Positions 25,102 through 31,604 of a stretch of DNA of 64,000 nucleotides are shown in pieces. The notes under the pieces were generated by a model. That model had not been told where the DNA came from and ran no database searches. It saw only the letters and a list, made by a program, of their open reading frames with translations. Origin of the DNA: Candidatus Uhrbacteria bacterium (lineage in GTDB: Bacteria > Patescibacteriota > Patescibacteriia > 2-12-FULL-60-25); NCBI GenBank assembly GCA_018499965.2, contig JAHBAS020000007.1, forward strand, positions 23,303 through 87,302, in the 5' to 3' direction. The position numbers and the translations under genes are program-made. How positions within the stretch are numbered: the first letter of the stretch is position 1; every line of letters begins with the position of its first letter.

Positions 25102-25259
25102 TTGCGCAGCACATCATTCAATACTCGCTTGACGGGTGTTGATCGCTGCTTCTCGAGGCACGGGTATGGGTGCGTCCCTCCGGCCTGAAAATCCATGTGA
25201 TGTACTACCTTTCCAATCTTGGGGCCTCGACACGGATCAGGCCCCTTCCGAATTGGTAG

Positions 25260-25303
25260 CGGGCAACTTGCCCGAAACGCTCTCAAGAATCCTTGAGAGC
25301 GTT
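25260..25303 (+). terminator. Hairpin pair after the membrane protein gene
   Basis: CGGGCAACTTGCCCG (25260-25274) is followed by a 12-bp stem, AACGCTCTCAAG/CTTGAGAGCGTT (25276-25303), then TTTT-like sequence. The second hairpin is the likelier terminator. The 13-mer CAAGAATCCTTGA from its loop recurs at 25311-25323 over the next promoter. Confidence 0.7.
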
Positions 25304-25319
25304 TTACGTTCAAGAATCC

Positions 25320-25348
25320 TTGACATTTTATGGGGAATTTCGTACGAT
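25320..25348 (+). promoter_or_regulatory. Promoter of the rpsF-ssb-rpsR operon
   Basis: TTGACA (25320-25325), a 17-bp spacer and TACGAT (25343-25348). Transcription should start near 25355, giving a leader of about 107 nt before rpsF. In many bacteria this leader binds S6:S18; I see a possible stem, TCATGC...GCATGA, near 25408-25437 but cannot confirm the motif. The rest of 25102-25461 holds no gene. Confidence 0.75.
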
Positions 25349-25461
25349 GCTGCCACTTCATTCTTAAACAGTCGGCCAAGGCTCTCCACAGAGGCGAGCT
25401 GCTCGAATCATGCGGAATTCCTAAGGATTTTGCATGAAACGGGACGTACTGAAACAGTGTT

Positions 25462-26007
25462 ATGAGCGAATACGAGCTCATGTATATCGTTCCAACGTCG
25501 TATACAGAAGACGAACTTGGAACGGTAGAATCCAATGTTGCCCAGATCATCGAAAAGAACGGGGCAACCATCGTAAAAACCAAGCGTTTGGGCAAATTTA
25601 AATTCGCCTACGCGGTTAAGGGCCAGCATTTTGGTCACTATGTCCTCGTCCGTTTTAGCGGAGAGACATCCGTGGTCGCTGGCATCGAAAACGGTTTGCG
25701 TTTGAGCCAGAAGGAGATTTTGCGCCACCTCATCGCCCGCGGTGATGAAGTGAGCGACACTTTCAACCTCGTCCAGTTCCAGGAAGTTCATGTTGAGGGA
25801 ACGGACGCCCGTCGCCGCCGAACGGCTCGCGCGGAAAAGGGTCCAGAAGAAGGCGAAGCCAAGGAACAGGAACAGAAGGAAGGCGTAGCCGCGATCGAGA
25901 ACGTTGAAAACAAGTCCGCTGCCGTGGTTGAACAGGGCATCGAAAAGCTCTCCGAAGAAGACTTGCAGAAGAAGATTGATGAAGCGCTCGAAGAGAAAAC
26001 GAAGTAA
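25462..26007 (+). CDS. rpsF: Ribosomal protein bS6
   Basis: 181 residues. The S6 domain (MSEYELMYIVPTSYTEDEL, VKTKRLGKFKFAYAVKG, HYVLVRFSG, LSQKEILRHLIAR) covers residues 1-100. A charged Glu/Lys/Ala extension of about 75 residues follows, longer than in most bacteria. It binds 16S rRNA as a heterodimer with S18, encoded two genes later. No Shine-Dalgarno site precedes the ATG. Gene order rpsF-ssb-rpsR is the common bacterial order. The extension may be flexible; its role is unknown. Confidence 0.96.
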   Translation: MSEYELMYIVPTSYTEDELGTVESNVAQIIEKNGATIVKTKRLGKFKFAYAVKGQHFGHYVLVRFSGETSVVAGIENGLRLSQKEILRHLIARGDEVSDTFNLVQFQEVHVEGTDARRRRTARAEKGPEEGEAKEQEQKEGVAAIENVENKSAAVVEQGIEKLSEEDLQKKIDEALEEKTK

Positions 26008-26023
26008 TTCGAATCTTCTAAAG

Positions 26024-26088
26024 TTATCCCTATTGACAGGGGGGTCAGACCTGTCACGCTAAAGGTATTCCCCTTGCTTATCCCTATT
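26024..26088 (+). repeat. Direct and inverted repeats before ssb
   Basis: TTATCCCTATT occurs at 26024-26034 and again at 26078-26088. Between them TGACAGG and CCTGTCA (26034-26056) form a 7-bp inverted repeat with a 9-nt spacer. Purpose unknown; possibly an operator or processing hairpin in the rpsF-ssb gap. Confidence 0.45.
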
Positions 26089-26099
26089 AGCTTTTACCT

Positions 26100-26537
26100 A
26101 TGTCGATGAGTCTCAACCGTGCTCAGGTGATCGGGAACCTCACCCGTGATCCAGAAATTCGCTCTACGCCTAGCGGTCAGAGCGTGGCAAACTTCTCCGT
26201 TGCTACCAGTAGTTCTTGGAAGGATGCCCAAGGAACGAAACAGGAACGAACGGAGTTTCACAATATCGTTGCCTGGGGCAAGCTCGCTGAAATCTGCGGA
26301 CAGTATCTCGCAAAAGGTCGCAAGGCCTATGTCGAAGGTCGTTTGCAGACGCGAGACTGGGAAACCCCAGAAGGCCAGAAGCGTCAACGCACCGAAATCA
26401 TCGCTGACGAAGTGATCTTGCTCGATCGTCCATCCCAGGGTGGAGGATTCAATGCAGGAGCCGCGTCTTCCTCTTCTCCATCGGTTGAAAAGTCCATGGG
26501 AGAAGAAGAAATCAAAGTTGAAGATATTCCATTCTAA
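26100..26537 (+). CDS. ssb: Single-stranded DNA-binding protein
   Basis: 145 residues. The OB fold is standard: SLNRAQVIGNLTRDPEIR, GQSVANFSVATSSSWKD, TEFHNIVAWGKLAEICGQYLAKGRKAYVEGRLQTRDW. A Gly/Ser-rich linker leads to the acidic tip EIKVEDIPF that recruits repair and replication partners. Sits between rpsF and rpsR as in most bacteria and is probably cotranscribed with them. Confidence 0.97.
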   Translation: MSMSLNRAQVIGNLTRDPEIRSTPSGQSVANFSVATSSSWKDAQGTKQERTEFHNIVAWGKLAEICGQYLAKGRKAYVEGRLQTRDWETPEGQKRQRTEIIADEVILLDRPSQGGGFNAGAASSSSPSVEKSMGEEEIKVEDIPF

Positions 26538-26550
26538 AAAATAACGGCTC

Positions 26551-26577
26551 ACGGTCAATGGTTTTTCCATCGACCGT
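26551..26577. repeat. GACGG-family hairpin
   Basis: ACGGTC-A-ATGG, loop TTTTT, CCAT-C-GACCGT. Same family as 17104-17154. Lies between ssb and rpsR and could lower readthrough. Confidence 0.5.
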
Positions 26578-26656
26578 CAGTCCCATTAAGCCATCACCAT
26601 GGTCGTTCGTCTCGATTCTTTCGGATCAGGCGTTCAGATCCTCGTGACCCCCAATT

Positions 26657-26878
26657 ATGGCTAAAAAGCCAATCGAAGCGAAACAGTGCCACTTTTGCCG
26701 CGTGAATACGACGGTGATTGATTACAAAGATACCGATACCCTTCGCCGATACCTTTCTTCCTTCGGGAAGATCGTGCCTCGCAAGCGTTCCGGCGTCTGC
26801 CAGTGGCATCAGCGCAAACTCGCCAACGCCATCAAGCGTGCGCGTTTCATGGCCTTGCTCCCATACCTCGTTCAATAA
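26657..26878 (+). CDS. rpsR: Ribosomal protein bS18
   Basis: 73 residues, the usual length. Zinc-type Cys pair in AKQCHFCRVN, then TDTLRRYLSSFGKIVPRKRSGVCQWHQRKLANAIKRARFMALLPY, the conserved S18 core. Binds 16S rRNA together with S6. Last gene of the rpsF-ssb-rpsR operon; a strong terminator follows 15 bases after the stop. Confidence 0.97.
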   Translation: MAKKPIEAKQCHFCRVNTTVIDYKDTDTLRRYLSSFGKIVPRKRSGVCQWHQRKLANAIKRARFMALLPYLVQ

Positions 26879-26893
26879 TTCGAACGTCGTATC

Positions 26894-26937
26894 AAAAAAT
26901 CCTCCAACAGACGTTGGGGGATTTTTTGTTTGGAGCT
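26894..26937. terminator. Terminator after rpsR
   Basis: AAAAAATCCTCCAAC and GTTGGGGGATTTTTT around AGAC, with one mismatch; ends in a T-run. Confidence 0.9.
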
Positions 26938-26970
26938 GGCACGCCATGGACAGTTCTGGAAAAATTGAGC

Positions 26971-27963
26971 ATGCTTATGGGTATGAATACTGATTTTCTC
27001 CGTCTTCGTAGCGTGGTCGTAAAAGCGATACGCCGGTTTTTTGACGACCACGGTTATACCGAAATGCATACGTCTCGTCTCGTCGGTCTCCCGGGCCAAG
27101 AGCCCTATCTCGAAGCGTTTGAGACAACGGTGGTCGAAGCGGGTGGATCTCGTCACGAAGCTGCTCTCATCACTTCCCCCGAGTATGCCATGAAGCGCCT
27201 TCTCGCCAACGGGATGGATAAGATCTACGACCTCGGTCCATGTTTTCGAAACGAAGAGCCATGGGATGGTACGCATGATCCAGAGTTTTTAATGATCGAA
27301 TGGTATCGGAAGGATGGGAATCTTTCGTCGCTCATGGATGAGACGGAAGATATGGTGAGATTTGTAAGTGACACTTTGGGCCGTCATCCGTCCACCGTCA
27401 GCCCCGGGCCCATTCCTCGCATTACCTGTGAAGAAGCATGGAAGGAAAAGACCGGGACGGATCTTGCGGAGTTAATTGGCGATCGTGAGGCGATGGCGCA
27501 TCTTGTTGCGGAACGCGGTCAGACCGTGACGGAAGGTGATACGTGGGATGATCTCTATTTTAAAATTTTCTTGAGCGAGATCGAGCCGGAGCTTGCAAAA
27601 AAAGGATGCTTTTTGCATCGCTATCCGATTTCTATGGCCGCGCTCGCAAAGCCATGCGCGGATGATCCGCGCTTTGCGGAACGAGTGGAGCTCTATCTCG
27701 GAGGGGTGGAACTCGCGAACGGATTCCATGAGCTCGCGGATGCGGATGTCCAGCGCGTGCGATTCATCGAAGAGCAGGAACTCCGTCGATCGCTCGGGAA
27801 AAAAGTTTGGCCACTTGATGAAGGATTTTTGTCTGATCTTCCAAAGATGGGAAATGCCGTTGGGATTGCGTTTGGCGTGGAGCGTCTCGCGATGCTGATC
27901 GCAGGCGCATCATCGATCAACGAAGTGATTCCGTTTTCCGCGCGAGAACGATTCGGTGGATAG
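26971..27963 (+). CDS. epmA: EF-P lysine ligase (EpmA/PoxA/GenX-like class II synthetase)
   Basis: About 331 residues: a class II lysyl-tRNA-synthetase catalytic core with no anticodon domain, the EpmA layout. Motif 1 region HGYTEMHTSRLVGLPGQEPYLEAFETT, substrate loop TSPEYAMKRLLANGMDKIYDLGPCFRNEEP (motif 2), DPEFLMIEWYR, and motif 3 GIAFGVERLAMLIAG. EpmA attaches beta-lysine (or lysine) to a Lys of EF-P; EF-P is encoded 3 kb away. No EpmB aminomutase lies in the window. Three ATGs (26971, 26977, 26983) are possible. A short GACGG-family repeat lies in the coding sequence at 27381-27405, encoding a Pro/Ser/Gly loop. Confidence 0.88.
   Translation: MLMGMNTDFLRLRSVVVKAIRRFFDDHGYTEMHTSRLVGLPGQEPYLEAFETTVVEAGGSRHEAALITSPEYAMKRLLANGMDKIYDLGPCFRNEEPWDGTHDPEFLMIEWYRKDGNLSSLMDETEDMVRFVSDTLGRHPSTVSPGPIPRITCEEAWKEKTGTDLAELIGDREAMAHLVAERGQTVTEGDTWDDLYFKIFLSEIEPELAKKGCFLHRYPISMAALAKPCADDPRFAERVELYLGGVELANGFHELADADVQRVRFIEEQELRRSLGKKVWPLDEGFLSDLPKMGNAVGIAFGVERLAMLIAGASSINEVIPFSARERFGG
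27381..27405. repeat. GACGG-family repeat inside a gene
   Basis: The plus strand carries CCGTCATCCG and CCACCGTCAG, the reverse complement of the GACGG-type units at 17104 and 26551. It encodes residues about 138-146 of the EpmA-like protein, a low-complexity loop. Confidence 0.35.
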
Positions 27964-27971
27964 CAGTTGAT

Positions 27972-28718
27972 TTATCGCGCCATGACCTCGGCTTGGTAGA
28001 CGTTTACGTCATCGATGAGGCCGGTAAAACCCCATCCTCCATGATATAAATGTCCGATCGCCAGATTTCCCGTTAGCGTCGTTGGCGTATTCGGGGTGGT
28101 CATGTAAGGCGTTGAGAGGTTGTCAACGAAAATACGGATCGAGTCTTGATTGCCGGTTACGATGATCAGATGCCATTTTCCATCGTTATATCTTTTTGAT
28201 CCGGTCGCGCAGGTTGGTGAAGTGAGGCATGTATGAAGATACCCGTTGCTTCCTTCGAGCAAGATCGGCGTATCGTCTTGCGAAAGGATAACGCCGCTGT
28301 CATCAGTTGCGGTTTTGATCCACAGCGAAACGGTGAAGCTGTTATTGCGAAGAGCCCAGGTAAAGTCCGGATCAACATACGTCTCGCCGCTCACGGCGCT
28401 GTCGAAAGTGAGAGAGCACCCGATGCCCAATGGAGTGTCAGTGGACCATGTTGTTCCGTAGGTCATCGTTCCGTTATGGCCTTGACCAGAGCCGTCGCGC
28501 ACCGCGCTTCCTGCGCATTCATCAAATCCCCATACGCCGACGGCATATTCGCCAATGCCATCGAGAATCGATCTTGAAAGATGTTGCGCAGCGGCGACTC
28601 TGGCTTTTTCTTTGGCATTCCTAAAAGAGACGACCGCAAATGACGAAAGGAGTCCGATGATCGCAATGACGACCATGAGCTCGACAAGGGTGAAGCCGGA
28701 TGAAAATCTGCGTTTCAT
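27972..28718 (-). CDS. Type IV pilin-like protein with LamG domain
   Basis: 248 residues. Class III (prepilin) leader MKRRFSSG, cleavage before FTLVELMVVIAIIGLL, which is also the membrane helix. A LamG/concanavalin-like beta-sandwich follows: WGFDECAGSAVRDGSGQGHNG, TFDSAVSGETYVD, SFTVSLWIKT, GKWHLIIVTGNQDSIRIFVD, FTGLIDDVNVYQAEV. The Glu at mature position 5 needed for pilus assembly is present. Lies 42 bases after the paralogue at 28760-29578, so likely one message. Probably displayed on a pilus or pseudopilus as an adhesive minor subunit; ligand unknown. Confidence 0.85.
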   Translation of the reverse strand: MKRRFSSGFTLVELMVVIAIIGLLSSFAVVSFRNAKEKARVAAAQHLSRSILDGIGEYAVGVWGFDECAGSAVRDGSGQGHNGTMTYGTTWSTDTPLGIGCSLTFDSAVSGETYVDPDFTWALRNNSFTVSLWIKTATDDSGVILSQDDTPILLEGSNGYLHTCLTSPTCATGSKRYNDGKWHLIIVTGNQDSIRIFVDNLSTPYMTTPNTPTTLTGNLAIGHLYHGGWGFTGLIDDVNVYQAEVMAR

Positions 28719-28759
28719 GAGATGGGTATCGTGAGCGGTAAATTTTTGTACGAGCGTTG

Positions 28760-29578
28760 CTATTTTTTGGCGACTTCCAATGATCGTCCACCTTCGGCGT
28801 AGAGCGTTTGAACTTCTTGGCTGGAGAGCGTTCGTCGATAGACGCGAACGTCGTCGATGTAACCCGGGAAACCTCCGCCGATCGTTAGGTTTGCGCCGTT
28901 CGTAGCAAGGGCTCCTGCTCCTACGCGAGATCCGATAGCAGATCCGTCAATGTAGAGTTGGCCACCTTTTTGGGATTCGTAGCTAATGACAACGTGCGTC
29001 CACTGATTTAGTTCGAGTTTGATATTCGGATACGGTGAAATCTGACTCCATGTACCGCCTCTATTCGCATAGTAGGTGATCGTTCTGCTATTCGGGTTTG
29101 TTTGACCAAAGACGTAAAGAGCAAAATTCGCATCTGCGACTCCCGTCCATTTTGAAATCGGGTTTGCCGCGTTTCCTGCTGGCACGGCTAGTGGATAGAG
29201 CCATGCGCTGATCGTGAGATTGTCTGGGATGTCGAGCGATCCGTTGTCTGGAATGGTGACGTTGACGCCAGAAGTATTCATGGAGCATCCTTGGCCGGTT
29301 GGTGTTTCGGTTGACCATGCCGGTGCAGCGGTAAACGACCCGGTATTTCCAGAGCCGGATGAATCCGCCACGCTCGTTCCGGAACATTCATCAAAATCCC
29401 AACGTCCAACAAGGTCATCTCCCATACCTCGAAGGAGCTGACCGGAAAATGCGTATCCTTTTGCAACGCGGGCCTTTTCTCGTGATCCGGCAAGCTGAAC
29501 CACGGCGAACGTGGCAAGGAGTCCGATGATCGCGATCACGACGAGAAGTTCAATGAGCGTGAAGCCGCGTTTCAACAT
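28760..29578 (-). CDS. Type IV pilin-like protein with LamG domain
   Basis: 272 residues. Prepilin leader MLKRG, then [36 protein letters not shown], followed by a LamG-type sandwich opening with [21 protein letters not shown] and including LTISAWLYPL, QWTHVVISYESQKGGQLYIDG and PGYIDDVRVYRRTLSSQEVQ. Close paralogue of 59806-60624. Probably a surface-exposed minor pilin or adhesin. An extended -10 box (TGC-TATACT) ends 6 nt before the ATG, so the mRNA should be leaderless; the same 14-nt block TTTTTTGCTATACT precedes two other pilin genes. Confidence 0.87.
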   Translation of the reverse strand: MLKRGFTLIELLVVIAIIGLLATFAVVQLAGSREKARVAKGYAFSGQLLRGMGDDLVGRWDFDECSGTSVADSSGSGNTGSFTAAPAWSTETPTGQGCSMNTSGVNVTIPDNGSLDIPDNLTISAWLYPLAVPAGNAANPISKWTGVADANFALYVFGQTNPNSRTITYYANRGGTWSQISPYPNIKLELNQWTHVVISYESQKGGQLYIDGSAIGSRVGAGALATNGANLTIGGGFPGYIDDVRVYRRTLSSQEVQTLYAEGGRSLEVAKK

Positions 29579-29584
29579 GTCAGA

Positions 29585-29593
29585 AGTATAGCA
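29585..29593 (-). promoter_or_regulatory. Extended -10 box of a pilin gene
   Basis: TGCTATACT on the minus strand, 6 nt before the ATG at 29578, preceded by a T-run. Identical block at 59790-59798 and 60631-60639. Confidence 0.7.
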
Positions 29594-29631
29594 AAAAAAT
29601 CCGTATCGATATTTATCATCGCTTTTTCGTG

Positions 29632-30219
29632 CTACGAGAGCGGGGCGAACAACGTTTCGATATTCTTTCGATGAGCTTCATTTAACGATGCGCGCAGCAC
29701 GTCGATGATGAGTTCTTTTTCCGTGAAGGTAACGTCTTGAGCGAGAGCGAGAAATTGATTGAATGACACTGGCTTGAGCATGATTTTTTCTCCCGGATCA
29801 AGCGATTGATCTGCGACCTTCGTTAAGCCTTTTGCAATGAACGTGTACACCGCCCAGTCGATTTTCGTGGTCGGTTGTTCCGCCTTCCAGAGGATGAAGT
29901 CTTTTGCTTCATACCCCGTCTCCTCTAGGAGTTCACGCTTCGCGGCTTCAAGGACACCTTCGCCTTCGTCAATCTGTCCTCCTGCGGCTCCGATGAACGG
30001 TTGTCTTCCCGGCTGTTCCTGTTCGGTGAGGAGAATACTTCCGTCATCTAGTACGGGATATACGATAACCGTGTCCGGCCGCTTTAGTTTTTCAAATGTC
30101 TGCGTTGTTCCGTCGAACATTTTTTGCTCCCATTGATACACGTCAAACATGACGCCTTTGAATACGCATACGGCATGAGGAGGAAGAGGTTGCTTGGAAA
30201 GCGGTCGTTCGATGTTCAT
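29632..30219 (-). CDS. Nudix hydrolase (ADP-ribose pyrophosphatase-like)
   Basis: 195 residues. The Nudix box GGQIDEGEGVLEAAKRELLEETGYE is intact (shown over positions about 85-109), including the REXXEE metal site. The N-terminal strand pattern (FKGVMFDVYQWEQKMFDG, RPDTVIVYPVLDDGSILLTEQ) is that of NudF/ADP-ribose pyrophosphatases. Likely hydrolyses a nucleoside diphosphate derivative in the cytosol. Single gene downstream of the pilins on the same strand. Confidence 0.88.
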   Translation of the reverse strand: MNIERPLSKQPLPPHAVCVFKGVMFDVYQWEQKMFDGTTQTFEKLKRPDTVIVYPVLDDGSILLTEQEQPGRQPFIGAAGGQIDEGEGVLEAAKRELLEETGYEAKDFILWKAEQPTTKIDWAVYTFIAKGLTKVADQSLDPGEKIMLKPVSFNQFLALAQDVTFTEKELIIDVLRASLNEAHRKNIETLFAPLS

Positions 30220-30293
30220 AGATTTTCTCTATCATACAGATGAAGGAGCGAGAAGCGAAGACGAGCCTTTTTGAATTCTGGGAGCGCGTCCGT

Positions 30294-30299
30294 TATGAT
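30294..30299 (+). promoter_or_regulatory. -10 box
   Basis: TATGAT ends 9 nt before the ATG at 30309; no Shine-Dalgarno site follows, so the leader is at most about 3 nt. Confidence 0.45.
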
Positions 30300-30308
30300 T
30301 GATGTCAT

Positions 30309-30788
30309 ATGAACGAACGTCCTTCTTTTCACGATCTTCCCGCTGTCGAAGATCCTTCCAAGGCATTGGCAAAAAAACTTGATACATTCGGACGAAATTT
30401 TTTTGATACAAGGCTTGATTTTAACGAGTCGCAGTTATCGGGTGAGGACCTGATGCGTCAACAGATAGGGGAGATCCAATCTCGAATAACGCAATTAGAG
30501 GGGCGGGACATCGGGGAGCAGGAGAGGTTGGAGAGCCAAATCGGGATCATCCGAAGCGGGATGGATGCGGTACGGACGAATAAGAGACCGGATCCGGAAT
30601 ATTTCGCGTATCTTCAGGAGCTCGAAGACCGTATCGTCCAGGCATATGAACGAGCGAAGCAGGATGCAGAAGCGGAGCCAGAAAACGAAGAGAAACAAAG
30701 GATTCTTGCAAGCACGGAGATGTTTTTGAATTCCATCCGTGGGTATCAAAATCGCCCAGTCCTTCGAAAGGACGATCTTGTAGCATAA
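30309..30788 (+). CDS. Small cytosolic coiled-coil protein
   Basis: 159 residues, unrecognised. Acidic, helical, with a likely coiled coil at residues 40-80 (DLMRQQIGEIQSRITQLEGRDIGEQERLESQIG) and another at 100-130 (YLQELEDRIVQAYERAKQDAEAEPENEEKQR). No signal peptide or motif. It precedes efp by 125 bases but efp has its own promoter candidate. Role unknown. Confidence 0.6.
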   Translation: MNERPSFHDLPAVEDPSKALAKKLDTFGRNFFDTRLDFNESQLSGEDLMRQQIGEIQSRITQLEGRDIGEQERLESQIGIIRSGMDAVRTNKRPDPEYFAYLQELEDRIVQAYERAKQDAEAEPENEEKQRILASTEMFLNSIRGYQNRPVLRKDDLVA

Positions 30789-30800
30789 TCGTATCCCGTC

Positions 30801-30829
30801 TTGACCGATTTGCCGTTTTCCGGCACAAT
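30801..30829 (+). promoter_or_regulatory. Promoter candidate for efp
   Basis: TTGACC (30801-30806), a 17-bp spacer and CACAAT (30824-30829). The -10 is weak. Confidence 0.45.
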
Positions 30830-30879
30830 CTCCGCAAAATCACCGCGCAGGTTATTGTTGATGTGGCCGCGTCTTCGCT

Positions 30880-30907
30880 CCCCACTCCCCTCTACCCTCG
30901 CCCCAAT
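30880..30907. repeat. Heptamer units before efp
   Basis: Four 7-nt units CCCCACT, CCCCTCT, ACCCTCG, CCCCAAT end 6 bases before the efp start codon. The 14-mer ACTCCCCTCTACCC recurs at 63968-63981. Confidence 0.55.
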
Positions 30908-30913
30908 CTCACT

Positions 30914-31474
30914 ATGGCTTCCCCAAACGAAATCAAAAAAGGACTCGTCATGTTGTACAACAACGACCCATGGGTCGTGACCGAGTTCCAGCATATCAAT
31001 CCGGGCAAGGGCGCGGCATTCGTGCGTTGCCGCATCAAGAACGTCCGCGATGGTCGTACGCTTGAACAGACGATCAAGGTCTCGGAATCTATTACGATCG
31101 TGGCGGTAGAATACCGAAACGTGCAGTATCTCTATAAGGATGAAATCGGATACAACTTCATGGATCCAGCGAGCTACGAACAATTCTCCATGGATGCCTC
31201 ATCCGTGGGTGATCAGTCGAAGTACTTGCAGGACGGTATGACGGTGATGTTGAGTTTTTACGAAGAAAAGCCGATTGCCTTGCAGGTTCCAAAGAAGATG
31301 ACGTTCGTGATCACGGAAACCATGCCAGCGGTAAAGGGTGATACGGCTGGAGGAAATGTCACCAAGGAAGCAACGGTTGACGCAGGTTTCACGATTCGCG
31401 TTCCGATCTTTATCAATCAGGGTGAAAAAGTGATTGTGAATACGGATACGGGTGAATACGTGGAGCGAGCATAG
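30914..31474 (+). CDS. efp: Translation elongation factor P
   Basis: 186 residues, standard length. Three beta-barrel domains: the KOW-like N-domain with the modification loop HINPGKGAAFVRCR (Lys at about residue 32), then the OB domains, including VSESITIVAVEYRNVQYLYKDE and the conserved end of the family (VPIFINQGEKVIVNTDTGEYVERA). EF-P relieves ribosome stalling at polyproline. The Lys at the tip and the neighbouring EpmA-like ligase suggest the beta-lysyl/lysyl pathway rather than rhamnosylation (Arg) or 5-aminopentanol. Monocistronic, closed by a strong terminator. Confidence 0.97.
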   Translation: MASPNEIKKGLVMLYNNDPWVVTEFQHINPGKGAAFVRCRIKNVRDGRTLEQTIKVSESITIVAVEYRNVQYLYKDEIGYNFMDPASYEQFSMDASSVGDQSKYLQDGMTVMLSFYEEKPIALQVPKKMTFVITETMPAVKGDTAGGNVTKEATVDAGFTIRVPIFINQGEKVIVNTDTGEYVERA

Positions 31475-31490
31475 AACGAAAGAGAGAACG

Positions 31491-31521
31491 AAAAATCCCC
31501 GGTGAAATGCCGGGGATTTTT
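31491..31521 (+). terminator. Terminator of efp
   Basis: AAAAATCCCCGG and CCGGGGATTTTT, a 12-bp stem with a 7-nt loop and T-run. Confidence 0.92.
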
Positions 31522-31604
31522 GATGCAAAAAACGTTTTGCGGATATTCTCCATTCTTCCTATCAGTGGTATACTCCAAGCGAATTTTACTCCCTTGGAGG
31601 GGAT

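Noticed and set aside
25136..25465. Plus-strand frame of 109 codons before rpsF
   Set aside because: It runs through a terminator hairpin and the rpsF promoter, has no ribosome site and no family resemblance.
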